DNA of 64,000 bases from Sodiomyces alkalinus F11 (taxonomy: Eukaryota; Ascomycota; Sordariomycetes; Glomerellales; Plectosphaerellaceae): NCBI RefSeq assembly GCF_003711515.1, contig NW_021167084.1, forward strand, positions 2,335,932 to 2,399,931, given 5' to 3'. A model generated the notes under the pieces. The model searched no databases, was not told the origin of the DNA, and saw only the letters and a list, made by a program, of their open reading frames with translations. The translations under genes were made by a program, and so were the position numbers. Shown here piece after piece: positions 45,663 through 56,309 of the stretch (within the stretch, counting starts at the first letter, position 1; each line of letters begins with the position of its first letter).

Positions 45663-48600
45663 TACTTAAGTATATAATATAAGGTACTTATAAGATAATA
45701 AAGTAACCTTACTTTAAATTATTATTATTATTATTATCGATCTTACTCCGCTATCCTAACTAATCTATAGGAGCCTTTCTAGGCTATACGCTCCTTCTCG
45801 GGTGGCTATAGAGGGGAAAACCCAGGTAAAACCCGGGGAAAACCTCTATACCTTACTTTAAATAAAAGTAATTAATCTTACTAAGACTCTAAAAAGTATA
45901 AAACTATAGAACTAAGGCTATATAGCTTCTATATTTTATACTATTATAAAAAGCGTCTTACTCTTACTATACTCGTTCTAAGTTATATACTATATCCTTT
46001 AATATTTAAAGAGGTTTACTCCTATTAGTCTAGCTATTAGTCTAATTATATAAATAATAGGTATAATAGAGTTATTAGCCTCTCTTAGTACTATTTAGGT
46101 TAAGTACTATTATATTAAATATAGGTTTAGACCTAGGAAATATCCTTAATATATATAGAATAAAGCTATTAATATAATATACTTAAATATCTTAGTTTTA
46201 GTATTCTTTTTACTATTCCGAATTAAGGGTATATAATTAACTTATTATTAGTTTGGACGCCGTGAAATGAAGTAATTAGTAATTAATTAATTGAATTAAT
46301 ATAGCTATCCCTGTTAGTAAATATCTAAGAGTAAGGCTAGTCACAGATTATATATTACCTATTAGATTATAATACTCTTATTTATACTACTCTTACTCTT
46401 AAACTACTTATAGTAACTAGACCTTAATAGAGCTAGATCTTTAGACTCTTAATAGCTTTAAGCATTATTAGTAATATCCTTTATTGCTAGCTTATTAAAG
46501 CTAGCTTTACTAGGCTAAACGTCCTTTTATAGTCTATTACTATCGCTAGTAGTATAAAGATATTATAAGCTAGCTAACTAAGCGATAAGAAGGCCTTTTA
46601 TTAATATAACTACTACTTAATTAGGTCCTTAACGCCTTAGATATCTAGGCGTAGATATCTCTTAACCTCCGAGTCTTTATTAGCCGCTACGCACTCAGCG
46701 CTATCCGAAACCTATTATATATAGTAGCTATTATCTTCTAGCGTTACTATCGCTACCTAAACTGCTATAGTTATTATTACCCTGCTTTATAGGTTACTAG
46801 TAGCGATTCTACCTCTTTTAGTACTTAGTAGGCTCTTTTTTAGTATTACTAAGGTTATTAGTATTCTATAGTCTAATACTCTTCTAACTAAGTAAGGCTA
46901 AGTCTCGGATATAGTATTATAGCCGTAGTATAAAGAAATAAGTCTTTTAGGTTAGTATAATAATCGTTAGCTTTTACTATATAGTTATTATAAAGAGTCT
47001 AAAATATATCCTTAAACTAGTTACTAAAGCCTTGTAGCTATTCTATATATAACCTCCTTAGATAGATATTAATTAAGAGGCTTAGGAGACTTAAAAGGCT
47101 TAGCTCCTCGAGATAGTAATTATCCTAGAAGGTTATTATATATTTTATAGACTATTAGAATTAATAGAGCCTATAGTCTTACTAGAATCGTTGGATAGAA
47201 ATATAGAATACCTATTATAGAGGTAGTCTTATAGATAAGGCCTTAAATAGCCTTACGAAACTACCTTGTTAATTATAATAGTAGTAAACCTAAGAGTAGT
47301 TCTTATACGAAGTATTATAATAAACCTTATTAACGAATATTCTATAGTTCTTGATCTAGTAAGTCCTTTCTTTAGATCTCTTTATATAAACTTAATCGGT
47401 ATAAGTAAACTCCCTATTATGCTATATTATAATAGGCGGGGTATTAGATCTATATTCGTTAAACTATAACTTAAGAGGTATAGGGGGACGGGCTTTAAAT
47501 ACCGTATGGCTAATAATAGGTAATTAAGGTAGCAGAAAAGGGTAGTAAACTATATATTAAGGAGGATAGTAGATACTTTAGATTAATATACGAGGCAGAT
47601 ACTATAAATTAAATAGTTTCCTACTACTATTATTAGCTCCTAGATAGAAACTATTATACTAGTCACTATAGTAGTTATTATAAAGGTATATAGGAATACG
47701 ATATATATTATATAATTATAAGCTATAGGCTATATATTATAATAGTATACTACTAACTATTATAGTTAGACGTTATACGTTCGGTTCCTGTTATAGGCGT
47801 TAGTTAGTAGCTTATGCTTTTCTTTAAAAATATAGCTATAATTTTGTTTCTATTTTTCCTGAATTTCTATTCGTCTAGAACCGGACTAATACTACGCTAA
47901 CTAATATTAGAGAATTAACCAATTCACTAAACCGGGGATATAAATTAACTATTTAAATTAATTTAATAGTAATGCTAATTACTAGTTATGAATAATATAT
48001 TATTCTAATAATCTCTAACTAGAAATATAAAGTAGATACTTCCTTATAACCTTATGGTTCAATATATTAAGGTCTTTAAAAATATAATACTCTAATTATT
48101 TAAGTCTACCTTTAGTACTTCATTACTCACAAGAGTCTTATTATAAATAGTCTTTTAGATATACTATATATTATATAAAGACTATAAATATACTTTATTA
48201 TTACTCTTAGACTTAGTATTTATCTAATAACTTACTTATATAATAATATAAACTAATATATAGAAAACGTGATATATTAAGATATATAATAGCTAGTATA
48301 CGACTTTATAATAGTAAATATAGTATATTATAATATATAATAGGCTATAAAATACCTTTTATGCCTTATATAATACGAATAAAATAATAACGAAAATATA
48401 ATACTATAAAAGCAAAATATACTAATAATAGTTGTTAATTTCCCTTATTTTTATACTTCTATTTATATACTTTTACTTATATCTATATATATATATATAT
48501 ATATAAATATGTTATTAGTAACACTTATACAGTATATTTATACTTATATATATATAACACTTACTAGTCTTCCTTTAAGTAAAATATAATTACCCTTATT

Positions 48601-48717
48601 ATATTTCTCTGCTTATTTAATCTAACTAAGCCTTACTAGAAAGGTTTTCAGTGCCTTCCTGCCTCCTACCTCTCCGTATAGCTCTATACATAACACCACC
48701 GATATATAAGGCAAATA
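45179..48717. other. Very AT-rich inner part of the outer element, nothing recognisable
   Basis: About 3.5 kb of extreme AT content holds only short open stretches, a (TA)n run near 45637-45661 and poly-A/T tracts. The 67-codon open stretch at 47266-47469 shows no family trait. RIP may have erased coding content. Confidence 0.5.
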
Positions 48718-50335
48718 ACAGGACCTTAAACCTCTTCGCGAGGAGATCTACCGCCGCTACGAAGCGGGCTTTTCTGACGACTTTATTTACGACTATATAC
48801 GACAGTAAACAGGAATAACGATTAGCTATACCTTACTATAGCGCCGGTGTAAGGCCTACGGCCTCTCGCGCCAAACACGTATAGTTATATTAACGGATCT
48901 TATTCGACGCGTATATAAGCTTTTTTACAATAACCTCGACGATACCGAACTACTATAATAGCTATAGACCGAGGGCTTCCGGATATCGAAGTTCGGACTC
49001 GAAGGTATCCGAAAACGTAATAAGTTATAGCGATAGCAGGATATGCCACAGATCGAGGAGGCAAAAGCAAAAGCCAAAGAGTTCTTTAAGGGTAATAATC
49101 CTAATATATCCTTTACGCGGGGGCTCGGTGCTATATAGCTCTATATATTTATACGGTAGAAGGGCTTTATAATTAGCCGCGATACTCTTTACTATACCTT
49201 CTTAGAACTATTCCTAGAAGAGGTTACGGCCTGTATAAAGGAGATACGACACCGTAGAAAGGGCTGGATAATGCCCGGGCCGAATTTTATTTAGTCTATT
49301 AATACGTACGATAAGCTACTTCCCTTCGGCTTCGAGATCTACATCGGTATCGACGCCTACGCCCGATTTATAACTTAGTTCTACGTTAGAGTATCGGCGT
49401 ATACTGCTAGGAACGTCCTTACGTAGTATATCCACGTTATACGTTAGACTGAATTTCTCCCGCGGTTTATTTGGTTAGATTGGGGTAAAGAGATAATACT
49501 CTTCGCCGGCGTATACTAGTATATATCTGTATAGTCGCGTATAAAGAAGAACATAGCCGGTAAGGATATTCCGATTAAGTTTAAAGACTACTGGATATTT
49601 AGGAAGAGTATCTATAATTAACGTATTAAGGTATAGTAGAATAGACTCTATTAGTCCTGTTTGGTATATTAAAGCGTAAGTAATTATTATACTACTGCTT
49701 TATTAGTATTATATTCCTTTACTAATATATATTTAGGAGTATTTTATTTATCTCTCCGAAAATAGCCTTTTCGATAACCGTTCGATTACCGACCGTATTA
49801 CGCTACTTTACGTATATATACTACTTATACGTACCGACTTTATATAATTTATACGGGTCTATACTAGCCATCGTATCCGCGTATAGCGTTCTTGGCCGTA
49901 TATTATTACTAGTAAGCCTTAGGTGCTTTATTACTAGGCTAAACGGGACTTCCGGGTATAGCCGGATCCTATATAGCTTTGTATACTAGAAAACGCCCTT
50001 ATAGAAGATCTTTAATAGCTTAATATATATCTGCCTACGGATATTATAGTAGTATACTTAGCGCTTAAGTCTACCACGGGCAGCCTCTAAGAGATACTGA
50101 CTATAAACGGTAAAGAGTATCCTGCGCTTTCTCTGTATAGTTATATACGTAATAGTCTAAATATATATATAGCCGCGAAGACCGAACCCTAGCTTTTATT
50201 ATTACCCGCGCCTCGTGGTAATATCGCGGCTATAAAGGACTTACTTAAAAAGGAGGGCTTAGATATAGAATAGGCTATAATAGGAACTAATAAGACTGAT
50301 TTAGCCTTTTCGGATATAAAAAGCGAGGGTAGTAA
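48718..50335 (+). pseudogene. Degenerate integrase-core (DDE, rve-like) transposase of the outer element
   Basis: One plus-strand frame is readable from LKPLREEIYRRYEAGFSDDF through a helix-turn-helix-like N-terminus (ITISYTLL, RRCKAYGLSRQT) to a catalytic core. Catalytic landmarks are SINTYDKLLPFGFEI followed by IGIDAYARFIT (about 49290-49375), which supplies the first Asp, and PRFIWLDWGKEIILFAG (about 49460-49510), which has the D-x-G-x-E pattern. Most interruptions are TAG/TAA/TGA stops explained by C-to-T or G-to-A change. The IDxYxRxI pattern is typical of eukaryotic integrase-core transposases outside retroelements. It would cut and join the 41-bp ends; now it is dead. Confidence 0.65.
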
Positions 50336-50359
50336 TTAATTCTAATCTAAGGAATTAAT

Positions 50360-51484
50360 TCTAATCTAAGGCTCCGTGTCGGAAGTTATTGAAAATATAC
50401 GCTTCCGGCCGCGAAGATCTATTATTAACGGTGGCACCTTACTTTTACCCGCCTTCTATTCCTTTATACCGTGTTCCTCCGTGCCGTGATCCTCCTCTTC
50501 TGTATAAGCCTACGCGTAGGTGTCCGGTGCTATCTCGGTCTTAACCACCTACGGCTCGGTCTTAACCTACAGTTTAGTCTTTACTATTACCTTTACGGCT
50601 TATTTCCCTTTCCCCTTTCCGGTCTGCTTATTCGCACGGGTCCCCTTTCCGACTTCCTTCTTTATAGCGATCGGCACCTCCTTATCGTCGTTATTTCCTT
50701 TTATATTATTCCGTTTACCCGAGGTTAGCTTTACCGGGGCGGGTACCTTAGTCTTTCGGAGGAAGGTAAGATAATATTCTTTTATAAGACCGAGACTAGA
50801 TTCGCGCAGAAACGCACGGAGCGTTATAGTGTTATACGCCTTATTACGGAAGAAGATAACGGTTTTCGGGTTCTTCTAATCGTATAGAAAGACCGTAAGA
50901 TCCTAGTTAAATTAGTATTTATCGGATATAAACTGGCTTATAAGGTAGCGTATAAAGTCTTAGTGGTTCGGAAAAGTCTAGTCTAGTATAATCGAAACGC
51001 GGCCGGTAATTTTTTATCCTTTAATCTTTATAAACTTTAAGATATCCATGCCGCCGATATCTTAAACGTAGTACTCGCCGCTATATAGGCTAATACTAAT
51101 CTCCTTTATAGCCTACGGCTGCTTTTCTTTCTATATTAATTAGATACTAGCCCTACGCTACGCTTTACCAGTTCGAAACGCAGTTAAAAGCACTCTACCC
51201 TATACTTACGCCTACGCGACGGCGCCGGGTGTATAAAGCGCCTTCGGTTCCGTATCTTCGCGCTTTAAGCGGGGAGGAGTATCTACGGTTAAGTCGATAA
51301 CCGTGTCGTTGTCGTTAATAGGAGGTATTAATTCGTTCTTAAGAAGTATAGTTTCGAACCGGCCTATACCGTATTTAGCGTATACTAACTAATCGGGATT
51401 AGTATCGAAAAGAATAGTATAATAGACCTTAATATTAGGGTAAATAAGTATAGTTAGGGGCGTTATTATGCAGACTATTATATA
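50360..51484 (-). pseudogene. Convergent degenerate reading frame of the outer element, function unknown
   Basis: On the minus strand a frame is readable from about 51484: VCIITPLTILIYPNIKVYYT, LVYAKYGIGRFETILLKNEL, then RAFLRESSLGLIKEYYLTFL and a Lys-rich tail (KTKVPAPVKLTSGKRNN, KKEVGKGTRANKQTGKGKGK). Nearly all stops are TAG/TAA at places fitting CAG, CAA or TGG. It converges on the transposase end near 50340. I do not recognise it; the C-terminal basic, disordered tail would suit a nucleic-acid-binding accessory protein, which is only a guess. Confidence 0.45.
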
Positions 51485-51678
51485 ACTGTTAGCGTAGATG
51501 CCTCTTCTAAATAGACCCTGCGATAGTTATATAGATATATATAGGGCTGTATAGATTAGGTTTTTATATGTGTGCCCTATAACCCTGCTTAATTATATCT
51601 GTATACGCCTATATATAAATCGTACTACTAGGTAGAAGACTTCTACGGCCCGGGTAAACCTATTAATTAATTGTTACT

Positions 51679-51719
51679 ATTTTTAGAAGTTGAAACAGAC
51701 CGTCCTGCAGCTTGCCGTA
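51679..51719. repeat. Right terminal inverted repeat of the outer element
   Basis: Read on the minus strand it begins TACGGCAAGCTGCAGGACGG and ends AACTTCTAAAAAT, the inverted mate of 29472-29512. CTCCC follows at 51720-51724. Confidence 0.85.
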
Positions 51720-54070
51720 CTCCCCTTTCGATCGCTAAAGAGCCGCTCAGAGATCGCTCCCGCACCTGCACCGTATGGCTCTCCAGGAGGGAATATATCT
51801 GAACCACAGTAACGGTTCCCGAAAGAAAAGAAAAAAAAACTCGCAACGGCCGATATTTTCTTCATTTTTATTTTTTTTATTTTTTTTTATTTTTTTTTTG
51901 TATCGCGAGGTTAGATGAATGCATGGCCGACTCGAACTGCGTGTCATCGTCCTTTCTGCATGTTGGCCCTGGAAGTTTCTGTCTCCCAAAGGTCAGGGAC
52001 GCTGCAATTCGCCGCCGAGGTGATACAAGTTAATGCAAGTAAGGATCAAGTGACCGGCTTTCATCCGGCACTACCTTACTCATCGTTGTATTGTACGAAG
52101 TACACCGCAGGAAGCCATTCAAGTCATTCCAGCGATGCACTCGGTACACAGCCCCGACCCGTCGCGACTCGTTGGCGGTCCTAGACATTCTTCAGACATT
52201 CTAGCGTCATCTCCGCCGAACGCAACCCTGGGGCAGTTTTAGTCTGTCCTGTGAAAGCGGGGTGAAGAGCGAAGTGCTTCGAGTTCGGTCAAGCACCCGG
52301 TTACGGGACGCGCCATCCAGACCTACGAGCGGGAGAAAATCGAGGATTTGAAGGTCTAGAGCACAACGGCAGTGAACCATCTTCGTAACCGAGAGTCGAT
52401 ACGTCGAAAAATGAGATGGATTTGTAGCAAGCTAGAGGTCCAATTGATGCAAAGTCTCTATATTCGATCGTGCGGTGCGATGAAGCGTGACTCGTGTCGA
52501 AGCTGATTGCAGGCAGGACTGGTCTGACGTAATTACGTCCCAAGCGGCGTTCGTCGAAATGTCTTCAGATGTCACTCTATCACGTGACCAAACCTCATGT
52601 CCCAGACACGGCACGTCGACCAGCTTCGGTCCTGCTAGCACTACCGACCCATTGAGATACAAAAAACATAAGGTACCCACGTCCCACGTCGCTACTGATG
52701 CCCATGATGACCCTCGACACGAATGCCAGGTTCGCCACGATTTGGCTGTGTGCCATGTCAACGGTAAACGATTGGAAGTTAGTGAGGTATTGCAGTTCAT
52801 GATGATACCATCGTGAAGAGATTCCGAGACGGGCTTCCACGTTCTTTCATCCGTTCGAGTACCAAGTCTGTCGGCGAGGCGAATCGCCCTGCCCCGGATT
52901 CTCGCACTGCTGTCTCAATCATTCTATGCCTCCTGCTTTGGTTCTTGAAGATAGGGCCCTTCGGCATTTGTTGAACTATATAACATCAAAAAGTACCTAC
53001 GTCAAGTAGAGGATTCTCTTTTGGTGGAGTGGTACATTTTTGAGTGTGACACCATTGACCTACGGAGTAGCAAACGAGTTCCGAAAGTATGCAGGCATGC
53101 TGCTAGCACGATTGCATTTTACGTGGTCGCTTAGCAGGACTTAGGGCCCCTGACCCCAATTAAGCTTGCCTACCTCTCCGTAGGTACGATGATATGGCAT
53201 GGGCCCATTGATCGCGCGTCTGCCCGGTAGACAGAACCACGCTCGGGGTCCGCCCCCTAGCCGCGGCCCCGTCCTCAATCCTCTGAAATGGTTTAAACTT
53301 GGCAGGACGATAAGCTTTGGTTGGAAGCGTTTGAGCGACGCGGATCCCACGATCCTTGCAAAGACGTTGCCAGAGACGTCAAACGGCCTCGAGCTACTTA
53401 GAGGGCCTAGGTGGCTCGTTGCCCCCGACGCTGCCTCCGTATGGGCGTGTTTCCCCGCGAAAACGTCCAAAGATGATATACTTTCGCGAGCCGATGCTGG
53501 CCGGTAACACTAATTACTTAGGTGCAATGTATGAGACGGTGTGGCGATGTTGCCGATCTTCTCGAGGTACCTACCGCTCGAGTTTACCTGATAGTTGTAG
53601 GCAAACCTATGTGCGCGTCCGGCAACCGTCTAACGGCCCTCATTGGACCTGCGGGCTGCTTGTACCAAGCCCGAGCGAGCGTAGAAATCAAATTTAGGCC
53701 GGCGGATCGCTAACTTGATTAGAGGACGTTCGAAGAGGCGTCAGGACCAGAGCTTAAAGATGTTAAGAATAGATTCAAGCTGAGACGGGGAAAGCGGTAG
53801 AGTATGGGTAGAACCCTAACTAGCTTCAACATCGTGCACAGAGCTTGGGCGCTGCTGAAAGAATGGACCGCAATCTAGGCTCAAAGGACGACGTTAAGTA
53901 GCGCTCATTAAGATGGCCTAGGACGTACGTACTTCCCATCATGATATAAACTCCCACAACAGAAAACGATTTTTGGCAAGTCAAAAGGTGAGACAACTCG
54001 ACCCCCAAATCCGTGCCACGACATCAGCTAACGTACACCGGAACCTATTTGCCTTTCTTCTTAAATAAAA
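51720..54070. other. Intergenic region right of the transposon complex
   Basis: Composition returns at once to ordinary genomic DNA with normal CA/TG content. About 2.35 kb holds short frames on both strands, none with conserved features. It ends as 3' sequence of the Mn-SOD gene. Confidence 0.55.
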
Positions 54071-55013
54071 TTACTTCTCGAACCGGCTCGCAACCGTCTT
54101 CCAGTTGATAACGTTCCAGATGGCCTCAAAGTACTCCGCCTTGCGGTTCTCGTACTGCAGGTAGTAGGCGTGCTCCCAGGCGTCGATGCCGAGCAGGGGC
54201 TGCAGGTTGCCGGTGACCGGGTCCTGGTTGGCGCGGGTCACGAGGCCGATGGTACCGCTCGTCTTGTCCTGGACGAGCCACGCCCAGCCGCTGCCTTGGA
54301 TACCGGCCAAGGCTGTGTTGGTCTGCTTCCGGAAGGTGTCGAAAGAGCCAAAGTCCCTCTTGATGGCGTCCTATACATTTGGGATGTGTCGTTAGTATAA
54401 TGATCGGGCTCGGGAAGAGGAGAAATTCAAAAAAAGGTTCGAGATGAATCCGAACGGAACTGATCAACGACGGTCAAGCGGAGGGAGAAACATACGGCTA
54501 GGGATCCCGAAGGCTCACCACCGCCTTCCTTGCTGGCGGGGGCAAGGTTTTCCCAGAAGAGGCTGTGGTTCAAGTGGCCACCGCCATGGAAGTTGATGAG
54601 AGGCGCCTGGGCCGCAGCCTTGGTGAAGTCGCCTTTCTCCTTGGCCTCCTCGACCGTCTCGAGAGCTGTGTTGAGGCCGTTGACGTAGGTCTGGTGGTGC
54701 TTGGAGTGGTGCAGCTCCATGATCTTGCCCGAGATATAAGGCTCGAGGGCGCTGTAGTCATCTAAACATGGTTCGCGAGAAGATCGATCCGTCAGCGAGG
54801 GCATCGGAGTGGGGAGGGGGAGGGCGAAGGAACATTGCGGACGAGTCTGGAATTGACTCGACTATGTAAAAGAGGCTACTTACACGGAAGGTCAGGCAGG
54901 GTGGCCTTGCTACGGACAAAGCTGGTGCCGAACAGGGCGGCGGCTGGCTTTGCGGCCGGAGTACGCAGAGCCGCACGGATGGCGGGAGTAGTGCGAAGGA
55001 GAGTGGAAGCCAT
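54071..55013 (-). CDS. sod2: Mitochondrial manganese superoxide dismutase
   Basis: Three exons, 55013-54884, 54761-54496 and 54370-54071, encode 231 residues; introns 54883-54762 (GTAAGT to TTTAG) and 54495-54371 (GTATGT to ATAG) are in phases 1 and 0. The first 30 or so residues are Arg/Ala/Thr-rich without acidic residues (MASTLLRTTPAIRAALRTPA), a mitochondrial presequence. The Fe/Mn-SOD fold follows with HHSKHHQTYVNGLN, HGGGHLNHSLFWENLAP, QGSGWAWLV and the metal-site signature DAWEHAYYLQY, where Asp195 and His199 bind the metal. The enzyme dismutes superoxide in the matrix. Preference for Mn rather than Fe follows from family resemblance. It is divergent from PSF3 with 625 bp between starts. 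Confidence 0.93.
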
Positions 55014-55638
55014 GGTTACTGGTTCACTGCTGATATCCCAAGCGAGTCAGTCAATGGACGGTTCTTGTTGATTATTGACACCGTTGGGGCGGTAACAACT
55101 CGGCAACGGCAACGGTCTGGGCTGCCGCATTCGAGAACAGAAACTCTTACCAGTTCGATTTTCTTGGTGATTAAAGGGAAACGCGAATCGGGCGGATGAA
55201 TTCGAGGGAAATAACTGACGGTAGAAATACAATTGGGCTTATGAACAGTCGCGTGTTGTGTCGTCTTTGAGAGTGGTGAATCAGCAAGTCGAGACGGAGG
55301 ACTGGCGCTGGAGTTGAGTAGAGGACTTGGAATTTCGCAGAACATAACCGAGCTTCGTTCGGTTGAGCGTACTCTGGCGTCATAGGAGAATTGAGGAGCA
55401 AGCAAAAAGGACGACTAGAGGTGGTCCTAGCTCCATCTCTGGACAAATACAGGTACGAGGAACCCGCCAAGAATTCTTACCTAACACCGCCAAGGGTTTA
55501 TTGACCATCGCGGGGTATCGTCAACAAAGACGCGTTCTTCGAAGAAAGCTATCAACATATTCATTCCTTCCGTTATATACCAATCGATCAAACTGGAGCT
55601 CGTTCGGGCTGCTTACCTGAAGCTGTGCTGCATAGATC
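55014..55638. promoter_or_regulatory. Shared divergent promoter region of Mn-SOD and PSF3
   Basis: This 625-bp interval must hold both 5' leaders and promoters. I see no strong TATA box at either start and no coding frame worth keeping. The 5' side of Mn-SOD may contain a leader intron, which I cannot prove. Confidence 0.5.
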
Positions 55639-56309
55639 ATGTCATATTACGACATTGACTCCATCCTCACCGATGCAGAGGTACCATCTTCTCTCTTTCC
55701 TCATAACACCCTTGGCCTGTTCCTCTACCTTTGTCGAGTCTCGCCGACAAAAACTTTGTCAGGTCCGCCAAACAAGACGATGCTGACTATTCCGTCCAGA
55801 AAGTTCCCTGCAAGTTCGAGCTTGACCTCCCCGACCTGGGCTACCTCGACAACAACCCATCCCACGCTCTCAAAGCCGGGACGCAGCTCGCCCTCCCTCT
55901 ATGGCTCGCCGAGATGCTGGCCCTGGCCAACACCGGCACATCCGAAGATTCGCGCGCCCCGGTAACGCTCAACCTACCCGAGGCGCTTTCGGAACGAGTC
56001 ATCGGCGCCCTGAAGGCCGACCCCCGCTCCGTCCCGTTGCGCGACCGGAGCGCTCACTTTTACGGGCTCGGCACCCACATGCTCGACCTCTTCGAGGAAC
56101 GCGAGCTGAGCGCCATCCTCCGTCGGACGTTCGTCACGCGCGCTGCCGATATTGCGCTCCATGCGAGGAAGGCTGGCGACGACGGTGTTGGTGGGTCTAG
56201 CGAGGACTTCCTGAGAGGCTTGGACGAGTGGGAGCGAAGTCTTTTCCGGAAGGCACACGAGGGGACCAAGTCGACGAAGGAATGGATGGACAAGGTCAAG
56301 AAACGATGA
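55639..56309 (+). CDS. psf3: GINS complex subunit PSF3
   Basis: Two exons, 55639-55680 and 55800-56309, encode 183 residues; the intron 55681-55799 (GTACCA to CCAG) is in phase 0. The N-terminus MSYYDIDSILTDAEKVPCKF joined across the intron is the typical Psf3 start, followed by DLGYLDNNPS, ALPLWLAEMLAL and the GINS A-domain helices to a Lys-rich end (EWMDKVKKR). GINS joins Cdc45 and Mcm2-7 to form the replicative CMG helicase in the nucleus. Length agrees with fungal Psf3 (about 180-200). Confidence 0.9.

Larger units (their letters stand above)
29472..51719. mobile_element. Nested transposon complex: TIR-bounded DNA element containing two inserted chromoviruses
   Basis: The ends are 41-bp inverted repeats (29472-29512 and 51679-51719) matching at 37 of 41 positions, three of the four differences being C/T. 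The 5-bp sequence CTCCC directly abuts both ends (29467-29471 and 51720-51724), as a target duplication should. Removing the two LTR elements and one copy of each of their duplications leaves about 7.8 kb. That remnant holds a broken integrase-core transposase (48718-50335, +), a convergent broken frame (51484-50360, -) and smaller coding scraps. Both left and right tips read TA; a TG...CA original would become TA...TA by RIP. Integrase-like TG..CA ends with short TSDs fit the integrase-type DNA transposons (Ginger or IS3EU-like groups); which one is unresolved. Confidence 0.8.

Noticed and set aside
47266..47469. Open stretch of 67 codons in the AT-rich part as a gene
   Set aside because: Composition is Ile/Leu/Val/Tyr-rich as expected for AT-biased noncoding DNA; there are no motifs and no start or splice context.
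46240..47960. A further element nested in the AT-rich part between GTTTGGACGCC and CTAAACCGGGG
   Set aside because: The possible inverted ends match too weakly and no target duplication or coding content could be seen.
50471..50774. Plus-strand open frames of 84-85 codons
   Set aside because: They are shadows of the minus-strand degenerate frame 51484-50360, which reads with RIP-type stops only and has coherent composition.
29472..51719. A Starship giant element
   Set aside because: No tyrosine-recombinase (DUF3435-type) captain gene could be seen, and the ends are true inverted repeats with a 5-bp duplication around an integrase-core transposase.
29472..51719. A centromere or an un-annotatable heterochromatic block
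   Set aside because: The island resolves completely into one DNA element and two LTR elements with intact target duplications.
29472..51719. A Maverick/Polinton virus-like element
   Set aside because: An integrase is present, but no family B DNA polymerase, ATPase or capsid protein could be read, and 41-bp TIRs are short for that group.
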